From a virus, in IMG/VR virus record IMGVR_UViG_3300035682_001186, positions 45,271-109,270 of that record: DNA of 64,000 nt; one strand, written 5' to 3'. Shown here piece after piece: positions 47,701 through 53,039 of the stretch. The stretch's first letter is position 1. Each line of letters begins with the position of its first letter. A program made the position numbers and the translations under genes. The notes under the pieces were generated by a model that was not told the DNA's origin, searched no databases, and saw nothing but the letters and a program-made list of their open reading frames with translations.

Positions 47701-48242
47701 TCAATGATGCCAGTAAATTGGTAGCAACAATTGTTGAACCAGTTACCACTGACAGTAATGGAGTTGCATATATTTTAAGTGTGGCACAGTATATGACTGC
47801 ATATCCAATATTAAGTATTCCGAATGCATTTACATATGAATATGTCAATTATAATGATATCAAGTTAACTATTAGCGGTATTACTAGTCCGACATTGTTA
47901 TATGTTACCATTAGTGAAGGTAATATGTTGTTGGTTAATAGCGAATATATTCAATTTACTAATATTGATTTGGCAACTGACACTTTAAGTGGTTTATTAC
48001 GTGGTAGAAATGGTACTATTACTAATGAGTTTATTGAATCTGGTACTATAGTTCAAAGTGTATTAATTAGAGATAGATTACCACAACAATATTACTTTCA
48101 ATGGTGGTATGATTATTATGAAGGATGGGATATGTATGATTGGGAGGCAGAAGACTGGGATATTAATGGTCCATTGAGTCAAACTTTAGATCAAAGCACT
48201 ACAGTTTCTGCACTTTTCTTAAAGAGAGTAGTGGCACCATGA
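35730..48242 (+). CDS. Giant baseplate/tail structural protein (gene 7 position), 4170 residues
   Basis: The largest gene in the window, about a fifth of it. The start MATKIRSLDFLPEVFRTD, followed by a segment ending YGYSINPTDRY, is typical of very large structural proteins found after gp6 in diverged T4-like phages, where T4 has gp7. Most of it is beta-rich. Residues ~2200-2700 contain five FG-GAP-like repeats (FGT---T--G-KLIVGAP) resembling an integrin-type propeller. Trp/Asp motifs of the form GWD--DW-AEDWD occur near residues 3702 and 4132, with looser versions near 455 and 3147. No enzyme motif seen. It probably forms wedge and peripheral baseplate structure, and propeller parts may contact the host. 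Its TGA overlaps the next ATG. Confidence 0.8.
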   Translation: MATKIRSLDFLPEVFRTDSNAQFLSATLDQLVQQPDLRRVEGFIGQKYGYSINPTDRYVVEPTKVRYDYQLDPSVVFLKTETQTAKDFINYPGLLNALQNNGAITNNNDRLFESEYYSWDSFADLDKIVNYSQYYWLPYGPDAVTVSTNTIYLSDNYNITYSDTGYTINNSVQKNPSITLLRGGTYTFEVNQSSQFWIQGVPGLSGYGLSPNTSTRDVLGVENNGDSIGTVTFTVPAKDAQSEYDLPGNNTVDLVTTLTYAQINGQTAASIGNIDGVTQLNGRTLMFYNNDEAGSSQTYFYSISVNISTNIVTLTQGIGIPNSQKITVTSGTTYVGRTFYRDGTGTIKLIPYLSAVLDTLYYQDGSNPLNVGVINLIENNTTNSINIDQILGKKNYTSPNGVTFINGLKVIFEGTTVPSTYQNNEYYVEGVGTAINLLLVNDYRSVESDEPGTYYPWDYYNWDDKEWDQSNNVPLYPDYLTINRNSRDLNAWSRSNRWFNIQVINATIEKNGQLTSIIGNTSTRAQRPIIEFYGNLGLYNSGTKFLDFVSLFDNTTIDAFTEIVGQPAYTIDGQPLLSGQTIIFNHDDNSLVRKNVYEVSFVPTGPGNSNVIALNIVETAQDKNQVTIISGTVRKSTSWRFNSVDSTWIQCQQKSTVNQAPLYDIYDINGISLSDQLYYNGSTFAGTKLFSYTDGTGKVDPILGFPISYSSTVSIGDINFTVNLNKDLFYYQQSDSVVEEKINIGYVYDYLTPDVPTKKTGWVTAFTQSFQSQVFEFTVNQETQSRFTCDVVVKTDTVIDPHHVYVNDVSLDEDTAYSHVIDLNNNTTTIILNTPAIRGNKVTVTLLSDQVSRTGYYEIPSNLQNNPFNTDITNVDVGDIKNQYDTIFENTVGVTGQVFGPNNVYNLGNLNRFGTAIIQNSASLVLPGVFLRKPGFNLFEALQFNSDQYTNFKSLLINLTDQNDFTVYTTPATMLDTILYQIASTRNSTNSFFWSDMLYTGSPYRTNSYPFNVSLSTITLPTYRTYDFTSANYYGLAVYITTTVNGQLVTNQLIRGVDYVVNNISPNLTVTYNIVAGDTITVNEYNQTYGTYCPNTPTKLGLYPSFIPEVILDNTYTIPTYFILGHDGSYTKLYGNYINGQLTDFRDKVLLEFETRIYNNLKVSGDIPLSADEVIPGQFRTTDYSQSEILDIYRTNFLKWVGLNRIDYKTQQYNRSNQFSYNYNKSTNILNNELLKQGYWRGVYNWFYDTSDPANAPWEMLGLTSEPTWWTDRYGAAPYTSDNTYMWQEISEGYVWNNGDSYINPFKIRPELLSVLPVNPAGTLQSPLPIVVGNYDSFTFERNWIVGDQGPAETAYLRSSSYPFDLMRILALTKPAKFFNLNVDRDLYKYNKEFNQYLYNDRYHLNPREIQVYGYDESTSQGVSKASYINWVVDYINQRGVNGTTEVTTTLKNLDVRLTYNMAGFSSKQYLKFLIEKSTPNTQNTTLLIPDNSYSVLLYDNVPEDKIVYSSVIVQRTSAGYTVWGNSQSDPFFTVSVPKAGFTKTLSVNNLSVTVSSEFYTDKTITIPYGNLYYTTQGVSEFIKSYGQYLVDQGMIFGYVIDTITYDWDQMIREFLHWAEQSWEVGSTINLNPSAKIATVNRPGLVVQPLTIQQDNFILNQNLIPLQSQNASIVRENESFTVGVLTDGDSVAFTNLNLASMEHAVVFDNSTIFNDTIYDLVTGLRQQRLVLQGYKSGEWNGYVNASGFIINEDNIQEWVPNIKYASGKIVTYKNQYWVANQLIQPQAEFFNEQWTQTTYDKIKTGLLPNPSTNAYESLYYYDSTRANFELDADLLSFSLIGYRPRQYLADAELSDITQIGVYKNIIKEKGTNLIANAFKSANLTQGKIDYNVKENWAIKTSVFGSVSNSNFVECLLLQNELTGNPTLLGFSDNGSVSGVQQTVLMNDIINWNMPPTSANFLPPFNDVYSYERGLPSAGYVNLNDVKFKAFELTDLNNTFDTTNIDTLNRGDNIWVAKYRGSWNVFTPQTVNTQVISIINNLNNTITVNFGKNPNLAKNDPIAISNFDSRINGYYEVLSVNSLTSVIISKALDNAVLQLQGNGIAFKLVSRRFTQASDQVYSTVFNSEYYTKKSWIDRDTDNQWAVWSCGPDYTEFNIDSTELNLQDLGSSVAYSTEIGYVGASAIDGTIYRYYTDTTGQTITQTISQPSSTFGTAMVAVDEYLYVSDALNNKVYVYKVNYPSNFITLQTIINQITTGQITVSADNQWVYISDVETKTIAVWALMTSGDYEYVSTITGPSTATGFGTSITTSIDGVKLIVGAPLESLVTSGSTQLTGSGAAYVYTRSVQRFMSNGTSTTYTVNGTIPNAIADVLVDDVLTNDVSVYANGSVVFTIAPIYGSIIEVSYGEMNLVTQLLSSNPIVGGNFGTSVSTNKFGAQLVIGCPSELQTVNNISNVQGAVYRFTNGGQQYGSVVGSVSGTASGYIFIDGFKVTYSGTADQIAQSINTQTPTNIIAVASGNILQIGVINNTVETINNIIDITGPEEYITNLGLTLYVNTQVIVNPNLPTIGSFGKVVSMGTRDSMVVSDPTATVYAETTFDYNIVDPTVCNPIVSIDNFTIFDHGATAFIDTFANTGVVYEFDYLPAADESIINPGKYVFGQFIQSIDRTGIANTPKFGTSVVDNDGVIVVGAPNWYSTGTGRIFGYVNYCQTSSWYIDKKPLPMVSVERLNNISIYDTISNNTLDYLDYIDPVQGKLLGAVETNLDYISSTNPATYSDGIVWSFEHVGTTWLDTTSIRMLNYNQPSVSYNSKNWGKAFPGSTADIYTWIGSSFPPIQYSGSGFVVDFNNYTTVKSLDRSTNAIVVDYFFWVKNYNFIPPGKTLSPLTLSQYILNPLNSGISFLGAITTNVVGLFNCESSINAASSALHIGYSIGNTPDQKHQSWTLIQENNATDFLTGFPTESQPNPIGLYSKYLDSFAGQNRLGIYIPNSKLPILTRYGIDYSQSMFINRPLALQNYITYANEVLIKLPIAETRSLYFLNQVGVGYDTRDYWSYTDWWATGYSSSTKIVLEVNTVTDLQTLQPNQILPGTEQIVIGLSDGIIVKVKANAQGNSETWTWYAATGWDRIGLQNGTIQISETLYNTPVHWDIGGWDIGLYDDTVYEETYWIIRWLNEEAYIEDLLIERNNSLILMFNYIQSESLEQQNYLTWLNKTSLIDVTHTVRKLLPYKKFQRDNQEFLSGYLNEIKPFHVKIKDFLYVYPGQDTFLGDVTDFDLPAKFVPSVGQFETPQLVYTTPELYTPEYLSTSTVWQSPEYTQWIENYGLSITNEKGLYNLTSLSAYITSTATIIPVKNTYGMPDAGFIYIGAEKISYSNVDKLQNVLTDIQRGIESTPTDHYPNDIVSAILPAVIVLDKARGYVNPPVITVINNSAYPEPRTVAQLVPNMVNESLISVQVFNSGSGYATQPMIEIESSSISSTFVSTDVNIVFNTITVVDHSFETGDSIKYSIGLNTVSPLGLINNSYYYVRVIDVNTIALYYSVKGAYNIDKTSLMDTERVQLETQGSGTENTVAVTARVALLTSSQPVRELMTTIKFDRTSYGSLITEWISGTIYAGEFTDIGKLSSSTLLAASSSPWEYLSWNGTNWDADLLASAQGASLPIVQVRNSYSYNGPVIVELNYGYTPVTPGQLTGQKITAYKVSSGWDINDWDAEDWDLTYLEWIDPIDYYVKVISTTLVEIYYDPLFNLPVKLVDFNYTVNDVLFLKEPFTFSKSLVTYAGKLYQCIVSNNDTIFDYSKWEQIYSNNSILNAADRIAAFYEPTANMTGRDLRQLMSGVVYPNATTLGTPFNYNDGELYDSVGYGYSSYDVNSTAEIDTNLQSPDFNYNQLTNPTTYDVQGGSFNDGYGPEELIPGLITDFLEFNVTTDPTTLSPGEYLNFRIQVGKFGTDSAYNVNPYSNIYTTTVYNTNPYTQTYLTQDFVSTNSISDVLHVNDASKLVATIVEPVTTDSNGVAYILSVAQYMTAYPILSIPNAFTYEYVNYNDIKLTISGITSPTLLYVTISEGNMLLVNSEYIQFTNIDLATDTLSGLLRGRNGTITNEFIESGTIVQSVLIRDRLPQQYYFQWWYDYYEGWDMYDWEAEDWDINGPLSQTLDQSTTVSALFLKRVVAP

Positions 48243-48409
48243 CTAAATATAACATGAACACAAATAATGCATCTAAAGTAAGTCAAGAACAGAAACTAAG
48301 TTCACCGACTAAGAAACCAAACGAACAAGTAGGGTTTCATTTTAGTAGTTCAATGAAGATTACTGATCCAAAAACTGGAAAAGTACTTTTACAAATGAGA
48401 TGCGATTAA
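48239..48409 (+). CDS. Small 56-residue ORF, truncated paralogue of the following gene
   Basis: ATG at 48239 overlaps the preceding stop (ATGA), and the ORF ends with TAA at 48407-48409 inside the next gene's start. After a polar N-terminus the sequence VGFHFSSSMKITDPKTGKV aligns with ITFGIEGFLKIHDPKSGEV of the next protein, so it carries only that N-terminal beta hairpin motif. It could be a small virion protein or a relic of a tandem duplication. Its overlaps with both neighbours suggest it is translated. Confidence 0.55.
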   Translation: MTKYNMNTNNASKVSQEQKLSSPTKKPNEQVGFHFSSSMKITDPKTGKVLLQMRCD

Positions 48410-49038
48410 CGGATATTACTATGAAAACAAATATTACATTCGGAATTGAAGGTTTTCTGAAAATACATGATCCTAAATCTGGAGAAGTATTTTTTGACGA
48501 TCACAATGCAATAAATTACGAAAACATGTCAGAGGCTATGGCTTATACTTTAGCTGATCGTGGTAAAGGTACAATTTATCAAATGGCTTTTGGTAATGGT
48601 GCTGCTAGTATTGATAGTACTGGATTGATTACATATCTTCCACCTAATACTACTGGTCAAAATGCAGCATTATATAATCAAACATACGCTAAAATTGTTG
48701 ATGATACATTAATTTCAAATAATGATCCAACTAGAAACAATATGACAGTAAATCATGTAGTAGGTGAACTATATACTGATATTTTAGTACAATGTTTATT
48801 AGATTATGGTGAGCCAAGTGGTCAAGCCGCATTTGATAATGGTACAGATACAGATAGTACATATACATTTGACGAATTGGGATTATTAGCTAATTATGGT
48901 TTAGATGGTAATGGTAATGTATTAACTAGATTATTGACACATGTGGTGTTTGCACCAATTCAAAAATCACTAAATCGTCAAATTCAAATTGATTATACAG
49001 TAAGAATTCAGACGCTAACTAATTTGGTTACAATTTAA
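48400..49038 (+). CDS. Virion structural protein of unknown role
   Basis: A 212-residue protein. The first ATG is at 48400, and a second in-frame ATG at 48421 begins MKTNITFGIEGFLKIHDP and may be the true start. The KIHDPKSGEVFFDDHNAINYENMS opening (in two blocks) and the AYTLADRGKGTIYQMAFGNG segment occur in structural proteins of large T4-like phages. The rest is mixed alpha/beta, ending in a strand-rich VRIQTLTNLVTI. Position after the giant baseplate gene suggests baseplate or fibre attachment. Function inferred from context only. Confidence 0.65.
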   Translation: MRLTDITMKTNITFGIEGFLKIHDPKSGEVFFDDHNAINYENMSEAMAYTLADRGKGTIYQMAFGNGAASIDSTGLITYLPPNTTGQNAALYNQTYAKIVDDTLISNNDPTRNNMTVNHVVGELYTDILVQCLLDYGEPSGQAAFDNGTDTDSTYTFDELGLLANYGLDGNGNVLTRLLTHVVFAPIQKSLNRQIQIDYTVRIQTLTNLVTI

Positions 49039-49046
49039 GATAAATA
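49039..49046 (+). promoter_or_regulatory. Late promoter box (GATAAATA) before the fibre genes
   Basis: AGATAAATAAAC on the plus strand, directly after the stop of the preceding gene and 33 bases before the ATG at 49079. Confidence 0.6.
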
Positions 49047-49078
49047 AACATATCAGAACTCAAAGGATTAATTAAATC

Positions 49079-49888
49079 ATGGCATATACTCTAACTTATT
49101 CAATTGGCACGATAACTGTCGTTGATACTACTCTTAATACTCAGACAAGTCTGGCCTTGCCTGGCAGAAACTATGCAGGGTATGGTCAACCGGTTGATCA
49201 AAATCAAATCTCTCTTTTAGAGAATTTTGCTAGTTATCCAGTTACTGGTCCAACTAATCCAATTCCTGGACAAACTTGGTATGATTCTAGTACAACATCT
49301 TTTAAAGTTAATACTAGTGCTAATTCAACTCCTAGTTGGCAATCTTTAGTAGTTTCAGGATCAGCCAGCACATCATTTGGCAACTTAACTGTTACAGGAA
49401 ATTTAACTACTACTCATATTACAACAGGTGGAAACACAATTCCTGGTGATTTTACTGGTAATTGGACATTAACTGCTGGAAGTAGACTAAATGCTACTTA
49501 CGCTGACTTAGGTGAAAGATTTGCCGCTGATGATGAATATGAAGCTGGTACTGTTATGGAAATGGGAGGAATTGCAGAAATTACAGCAGTTCGTGATGAT
49601 TTAAGTGATATAGTATTTGGAGTTATTAGTGAATCGGCTGGTGTTACAATGAACAGTGGCGCCGGATCACAATCTACACATCCAACAATTGCAATGACTG
49701 GTCGTGTTCCTGTTAAAGTTATTGGAAAGATCAGTAAAGGTGATAGATTAGTTTCTGCTGGTAATGGTCTCGCACGTGCGGCCAAGAAAAATGAAGCAAC
49801 TCCATTTAACACTGTTGGGCGTAGTTTAGAAGACAAATTAACTAACAGCGAAGGAAAAGTTCTGGCCGCCGTAAGTGTAAAACTTTAA
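49079..49888 (+). CDS. Tail-fibre-like protein with C-terminal chaperone-type domain
   Basis: A 269-residue protein. The N-terminal part (NYAGYGQPVDQNQISLLENF, NPIPGQTWYDSST) is the virion-attachment pattern of short fibre proteins in T4-like phages. The central ~60 residues are Thr/Gly-rich beta repeats. The C-terminal part opens with ATYADLGERFAADDEYEAGT and continues with V-E-GG-AEIT and VPVKVIGKISKGDRLVS. It is the conserved fibre C-terminal domain, often an intramolecular folding or peptidase-like module. Probably a receptor-contact or attachment fibre. Confidence 0.75.
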   Translation: MAYTLTYSIGTITVVDTTLNTQTSLALPGRNYAGYGQPVDQNQISLLENFASYPVTGPTNPIPGQTWYDSSTTSFKVNTSANSTPSWQSLVVSGSASTSFGNLTVTGNLTTTHITTGGNTIPGDFTGNWTLTAGSRLNATYADLGERFAADDEYEAGTVMEMGGIAEITAVRDDLSDIVFGVISESAGVTMNSGAGSQSTHPTIAMTGRVPVKVIGKISKGDRLVSAGNGLARAAKKNEATPFNTVGRSLEDKLTNSEGKVLAAVSVKL

Positions 49889-49912
49889 TATAAAAATACT
49901 CGGAGCAGATAA

Positions 49913-50842
49913 ATGACTTATGCACTAGGCGGATTAATACAAGCAACGGATCTTAATGGATTTGTTAGCACTGGATCACCAAACTTTAATAATATTTGGT
50001 CTACTGGAAGCAGTGACGCTGGATACGGTCAAACTGCAGTAAGTACAGTTACAGCTGGAACAACGGTTTCATTCAATCCATGGAACACATTAATTACAAA
50101 CATGGCAAGTGCCGCCGCTCATCAAGGTACATCTATAACTGCTATAACTGCTCCAGTAGCCGGAAATACAGTTGCTTATTTGTCAGCGTTAAGTACAAAT
50201 TTGACTAGCATTAATAACGGTAGATTAAATGCAGCTGCGGTGGGAACTGATATTACTACTAGTGCTACAAGAACAACAGATTGGGGCACAGCAGTTTCAA
50301 TACCGGTAGTAACTAGTACCGTTACTATTACATTTTCTTCTGCCACAACTGCCAGATACTTTTTTAATGCCGGTGGAACATTACGGATCAGTTGTAGTCG
50401 TACATTAGGATCAGGTAACCCACAAGATTTAGCATGGACTCAATTATGTACTGACATTGGTACATTGGCATTACCTGCAGTTAGCACAGCACAAACAATA
50501 GCAGGAACAAGTTTCACTGGATTTACGAAAATTGGAGGTGGTGGAACAGCCCCATCAACTTATGTAAGAAATGGATATTATAATTTAACCGGTACTCCTA
50601 CTACATATTTTCGACAATATTCCGATAGTGGAGTATATACTGGTGATAATCTATCAATGAATCTCAGTGTAAGTTCAAACATTGTTACTATTAGTGTAAT
50701 ATTTACTGATGTATCAAGTGGCACTGCAACCGACACTGTAACTGGTAGTTTGACAGTCACAGCTACGGCCAGACCACCATCAACTGTTAATATCGCTAAT
50801 AGTTGGGGAACTCCAACCGTAGCAGTAACAGCACCAGCTTAA
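49913..50842 (+). CDS. Virion structural/fibre protein
   Basis: A 309-residue Thr/Ser/Ala-rich protein, with GGAG before the ATG. The opening TYALGGLIQATDLNGF, followed by NIWSTGS-DAGYGQ, resembles small phage structural proteins with a short helical attachment part (WNTLITNMASAAAHQGT, about 58-74). A long beta-rich domain follows, with ARYFFNAGGTLRIS as a conserved strand. It lies directly after the fibre-like gene and is last before the modification cluster. Host receptor binding is possible but not shown. Confidence 0.65.
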   Translation: MTYALGGLIQATDLNGFVSTGSPNFNNIWSTGSSDAGYGQTAVSTVTAGTTVSFNPWNTLITNMASAAAHQGTSITAITAPVAGNTVAYLSALSTNLTSINNGRLNAAAVGTDITTSATRTTDWGTAVSIPVVTSTVTITFSSATTARYFFNAGGTLRISCSRTLGSGNPQDLAWTQLCTDIGTLALPAVSTAQTIAGTSFTGFTKIGGGGTAPSTYVRNGYYNLTGTPTTYFRQYSDSGVYTGDNLSMNLSVSSNIVTISVIFTDVSSGTATDTVTGSLTVTATARPPSTVNIANSWGTPTVAVTAPA

Positions 50843-50855
50843 ATTTTCTAATCTC

Positions 50856-50880
50856 ATGCAAATAGAATAAGTATTTGCAT
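50856..50880 (+). repeat. 8-bp inverted repeat between fibre genes and modification cluster
   Basis: ATGCAAAT and ATTTGCAT flank a 9-base spacer. No U-tract follows, and the right arm includes the start of the next ORF (50879). It may be a weak terminator or a translation-control hairpin. Confidence 0.4.
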
Positions 50881-51187
50881 GAATATAGAACTAATCAAAC
50901 AGACTAGTAAAACAAAGTACTTACATAGTCTTGCAAAAATTGCAAATAAAGAAAATCATGAATCATTACTATTAGTAACTATTAGTGGTGGAACATTTCG
51001 ATCCAGTCCAGAATTAATAGCTTTTTTAGATATTGAATCAATGGGTAATACAGTAATACTATTAGATATCTATGATAATCCAATTAGCGTTGATAGAATA
51101 CAATTGTTAGAACTGTGTATTACAGCATATAAAACCACTATGGATAGTTGGCTTAAATGTTCTGAACAAATAAATGGACAACGATAA
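50879..51187 (+). CDS. Conserved small phage protein, unknown
   Basis: A 102-residue protein. LIKQTSKTKYLHSLAKIANK, LLLVTISGGTFRSSPELIAFL and a C-terminal helix suggest an alpha/beta fold. I have an impression of similar short proteins near fibre genes in T4-like phages but cannot assign a function. Its TAA-less junction (last codon and stop meet ATG 51187) couples it to the next gene. Confidence 0.6.
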   Translation: MNIELIKQTSKTKYLHSLAKIANKENHESLLLVTISGGTFRSSPELIAFLDIESMGNTVILLDIYDNPISVDRIQLLELCITAYKTTMDSWLKCSEQINGQR

Positions 51188-51990
51188 TGTCTAAAGGTAT
51201 ATTATTATTTGCTATTGACACAGATGAAAAATCATATACTGATATGGCTAGATACTGTACAGAGAAAATTAAAGAACATTTAAACTTACAAGTTGCTTTA
51301 GTTACAAACAAAGATATTACGGATTCTTTGTTTGATCATGTTATTAACATAGAATCAGTAGAGACTCAAAGTAGAATCATTCCATCCACTGGTGTTAAAG
51401 AATCATGGAATAACTTTGGAAGATATCAGGCTTATGACTTAAGTCCATTTGATGAAACAATACTAATGGATACAGATTATATATGTCATAGTAATAAACT
51501 ACTAAAGTTATTTGATATGAATCAATCATTCTTATGCCATAAACGTAGAGTATATCTTGGTAGTCAAATTTATACTGATATTGAATATTTTGGAAAACAA
51601 TTAGAAATGTACTGGGCAACTGTGATATATTTTGATAAAAGTAATGAATCCAAATGTGTATTTGAAATGATGAAAATGATTCAAAAAAATTACGATCATT
51701 ATAGCAAGTTATATCGTTTTAGATCAAGTCCATATCGCAATGATTATGCATTAAGTATAGCATTAAACACTGTATATGGTCACTTAATTCCAAAGTCAGT
51801 AGAAATTCCATGGAGTTTAATGAACGTAGAGTTTAATACAGATATAACATTAAAAACTCCTACTAGTTGGGAATTAAAATTTAAGCGACAAGTAGAAAAC
51901 AAAATAATTGACTATAGAATAACAACATATGATCAAGATTTACATATTTTGAATAAAGATGCATTATTTACTATTATTGACAATAAATGA
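51187..51990 (+). CDS. Glycosyltransferase-like protein (GT-A fold), first of a paralogous pair
   Basis: A 267-residue protein. It starts ILLFAIDTDEKSYTDMARYC, an N-terminal nucleotide-binding-like strand/helix. The metal/nucleotide-sugar motif L-M-D95-T-D97-Y follows F-RYQAYDLSPFDET. The layout (early helix, DxD near residue 95, later F-SPYRNDYALSIALN) resembles GT-A enzymes of the GT8/capsule type. The next gene shows the same layout. Its stop overlaps the next start (ATGA). Acceptor unknown; virion glycoprotein or surface glycan are options. Confidence 0.6.
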   Translation: MSKGILLFAIDTDEKSYTDMARYCTEKIKEHLNLQVALVTNKDITDSLFDHVINIESVETQSRIIPSTGVKESWNNFGRYQAYDLSPFDETILMDTDYICHSNKLLKLFDMNQSFLCHKRRVYLGSQIYTDIEYFGKQLEMYWATVIYFDKSNESKCVFEMMKMIQKNYDHYSKLYRFRSSPYRNDYALSIALNTVYGHLIPKSVEIPWSLMNVEFNTDITLKTPTSWELKFKRQVENKIIDYRITTYDQDLHILNKDALFTIIDNK

Positions 51991-52754
51991 CACAAGGATA
52001 TATTATTCAAGCCATCAATACTGACACAGTAGATTATCAATCTTGTGCCAGAGTATTGACTAAATCGTTACGTGCAGTGGGTGATACAAGACCAATTACT
52101 ATAGTGACTGAAGTTCCATATGATACTGTCAGTAGTCTAACTCATGGCCCATATGCTGATGATTGGCAACTATATCAACAATCTCCGTATGATGAAACGT
52201 TTAAATTAGAAGCAGACATGATAGTGACCAGATCACTGGACAGTTGGTGGAATTCATTACGTAATCGTGATTTACATATAGCAAATGGATGTAGAAATTA
52301 TCTACAACATGAATCTAAATCTAGATACTATCGTCAAGTACTTGATAGTAATCTATTACCTGATTTATATAATGGAATAACTTATTTTAAGAAATCTGAT
52401 CTGGCAAAACAATTCTTTTTAACAGTAAGAGAAATATTTGCAAATTGGACAGAAATAAATGAAAGTTTAAAACATCCAAGTCAATTAATACATGGAGATA
52501 CTGACACTGTATATGCCATAGCTGCACAGATTATTGGTATTGAAAAATGTACTATTCCGAATAGCCCAATTCAGTTTGTACATATGAAACAAAAGATAAA
52601 CAATGGTATGGTTGAAGATTGGACCAGAGAAATGGTATGGGAATTGATTGGAACAGATTTTAGAATAAACACTGTTAGTCAATTATATCCAGTACACTAT
52701 CATATTAAATCATTGGCAACAAAATTGAACAATATATATGACTCACAAATTTAG
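51987..52754 (+). CDS. Glycosyltransferase-like protein, second of the paralogous pair
   Basis: A 255-residue protein. It opens YIIQAINTDTVDYQSCARVL, paralogous to the start of the preceding gene. At the DxD position it has LEADMIV (E75-A-D77), so the first Asp is replaced by Glu. QQSPYDETFKLEAD matches the SPFDETILMDTD block of its partner. IHGDTDTVYAIAAQIIG near 170-186 corresponds to the later conserved part. The overlap with the next gene is 17 bases. Likely sugar transfer with a different acceptor or donor than its partner. Confidence 0.58.
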   Translation: MTQGYIIQAINTDTVDYQSCARVLTKSLRAVGDTRPITIVTEVPYDTVSSLTHGPYADDWQLYQQSPYDETFKLEADMIVTRSLDSWWNSLRNRDLHIANGCRNYLQHESKSRYYRQVLDSNLLPDLYNGITYFKKSDLAKQFFLTVREIFANWTEINESLKHPSQLIHGDTDTVYAIAAQIIGIEKCTIPNSPIQFVHMKQKINNGMVEDWTREMVWELIGTDFRINTVSQLYPVHYHIKSLATKLNNIYDSQI

Positions 52755-53031
52755 ATTATATTATAATGATGATGGTACTCCAAAGTACTATAGTATGGAA
52801 GAACTTGAAGGTAATTTCATATTCATTGAGCGATCAGTATTTGAATCTAGTCGTTATGATATAGTGGTGATAAATGGTAAAATAAAATCATTAAGTGAAA
52901 ATATTATTTCCAAATATCACTTAGTCACTGAACAATCCAAATCTACAGTAATGTGTGATAGTGAAGATATATCTATTATTGTAGATAAAACTCAATCATA
53001 TAAATTATGGGACTACACATATAGTAACTAA
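52738..53031 (+). CDS. Small hypothetical protein
   Basis: A 97-residue protein (FRLYYNDDGTPKYYSMEELE near the start), predicted mostly beta. I do not recognise it with certainty. It sits between glycosyltransferase-like genes and overlaps the preceding one by 17 bases, so it is probably co-translated. Confidence 0.55.
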   Translation: MTHKFRLYYNDDGTPKYYSMEELEGNFIFIERSVFESSRYDIVVINGKIKSLSENIISKYHLVTEQSKSTVMCDSEDISIIVDKTQSYKLWDYTYSN

Positions 53032-53039
53032 ATATTCTG

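Noticed and set aside
46851-48165. Trp-Asp repeats read as a CRISPR-like or tandem DNA repeat
   Set aside because: There are only two close copies, far apart and inside one coding frame; they are protein motifs.
48243-48249. CTAAATA just after the giant baseplate gene
   Set aside because: It lies within the first codons of the 56-residue ORF and has no suitable spacing to a later start.
53028-53034. CTAAATA as a promoter inside the modification cluster
   Set aside because: It overlaps the preceding stop codon and is 5 bases before the next start. Likely chance in AT-rich DNA.
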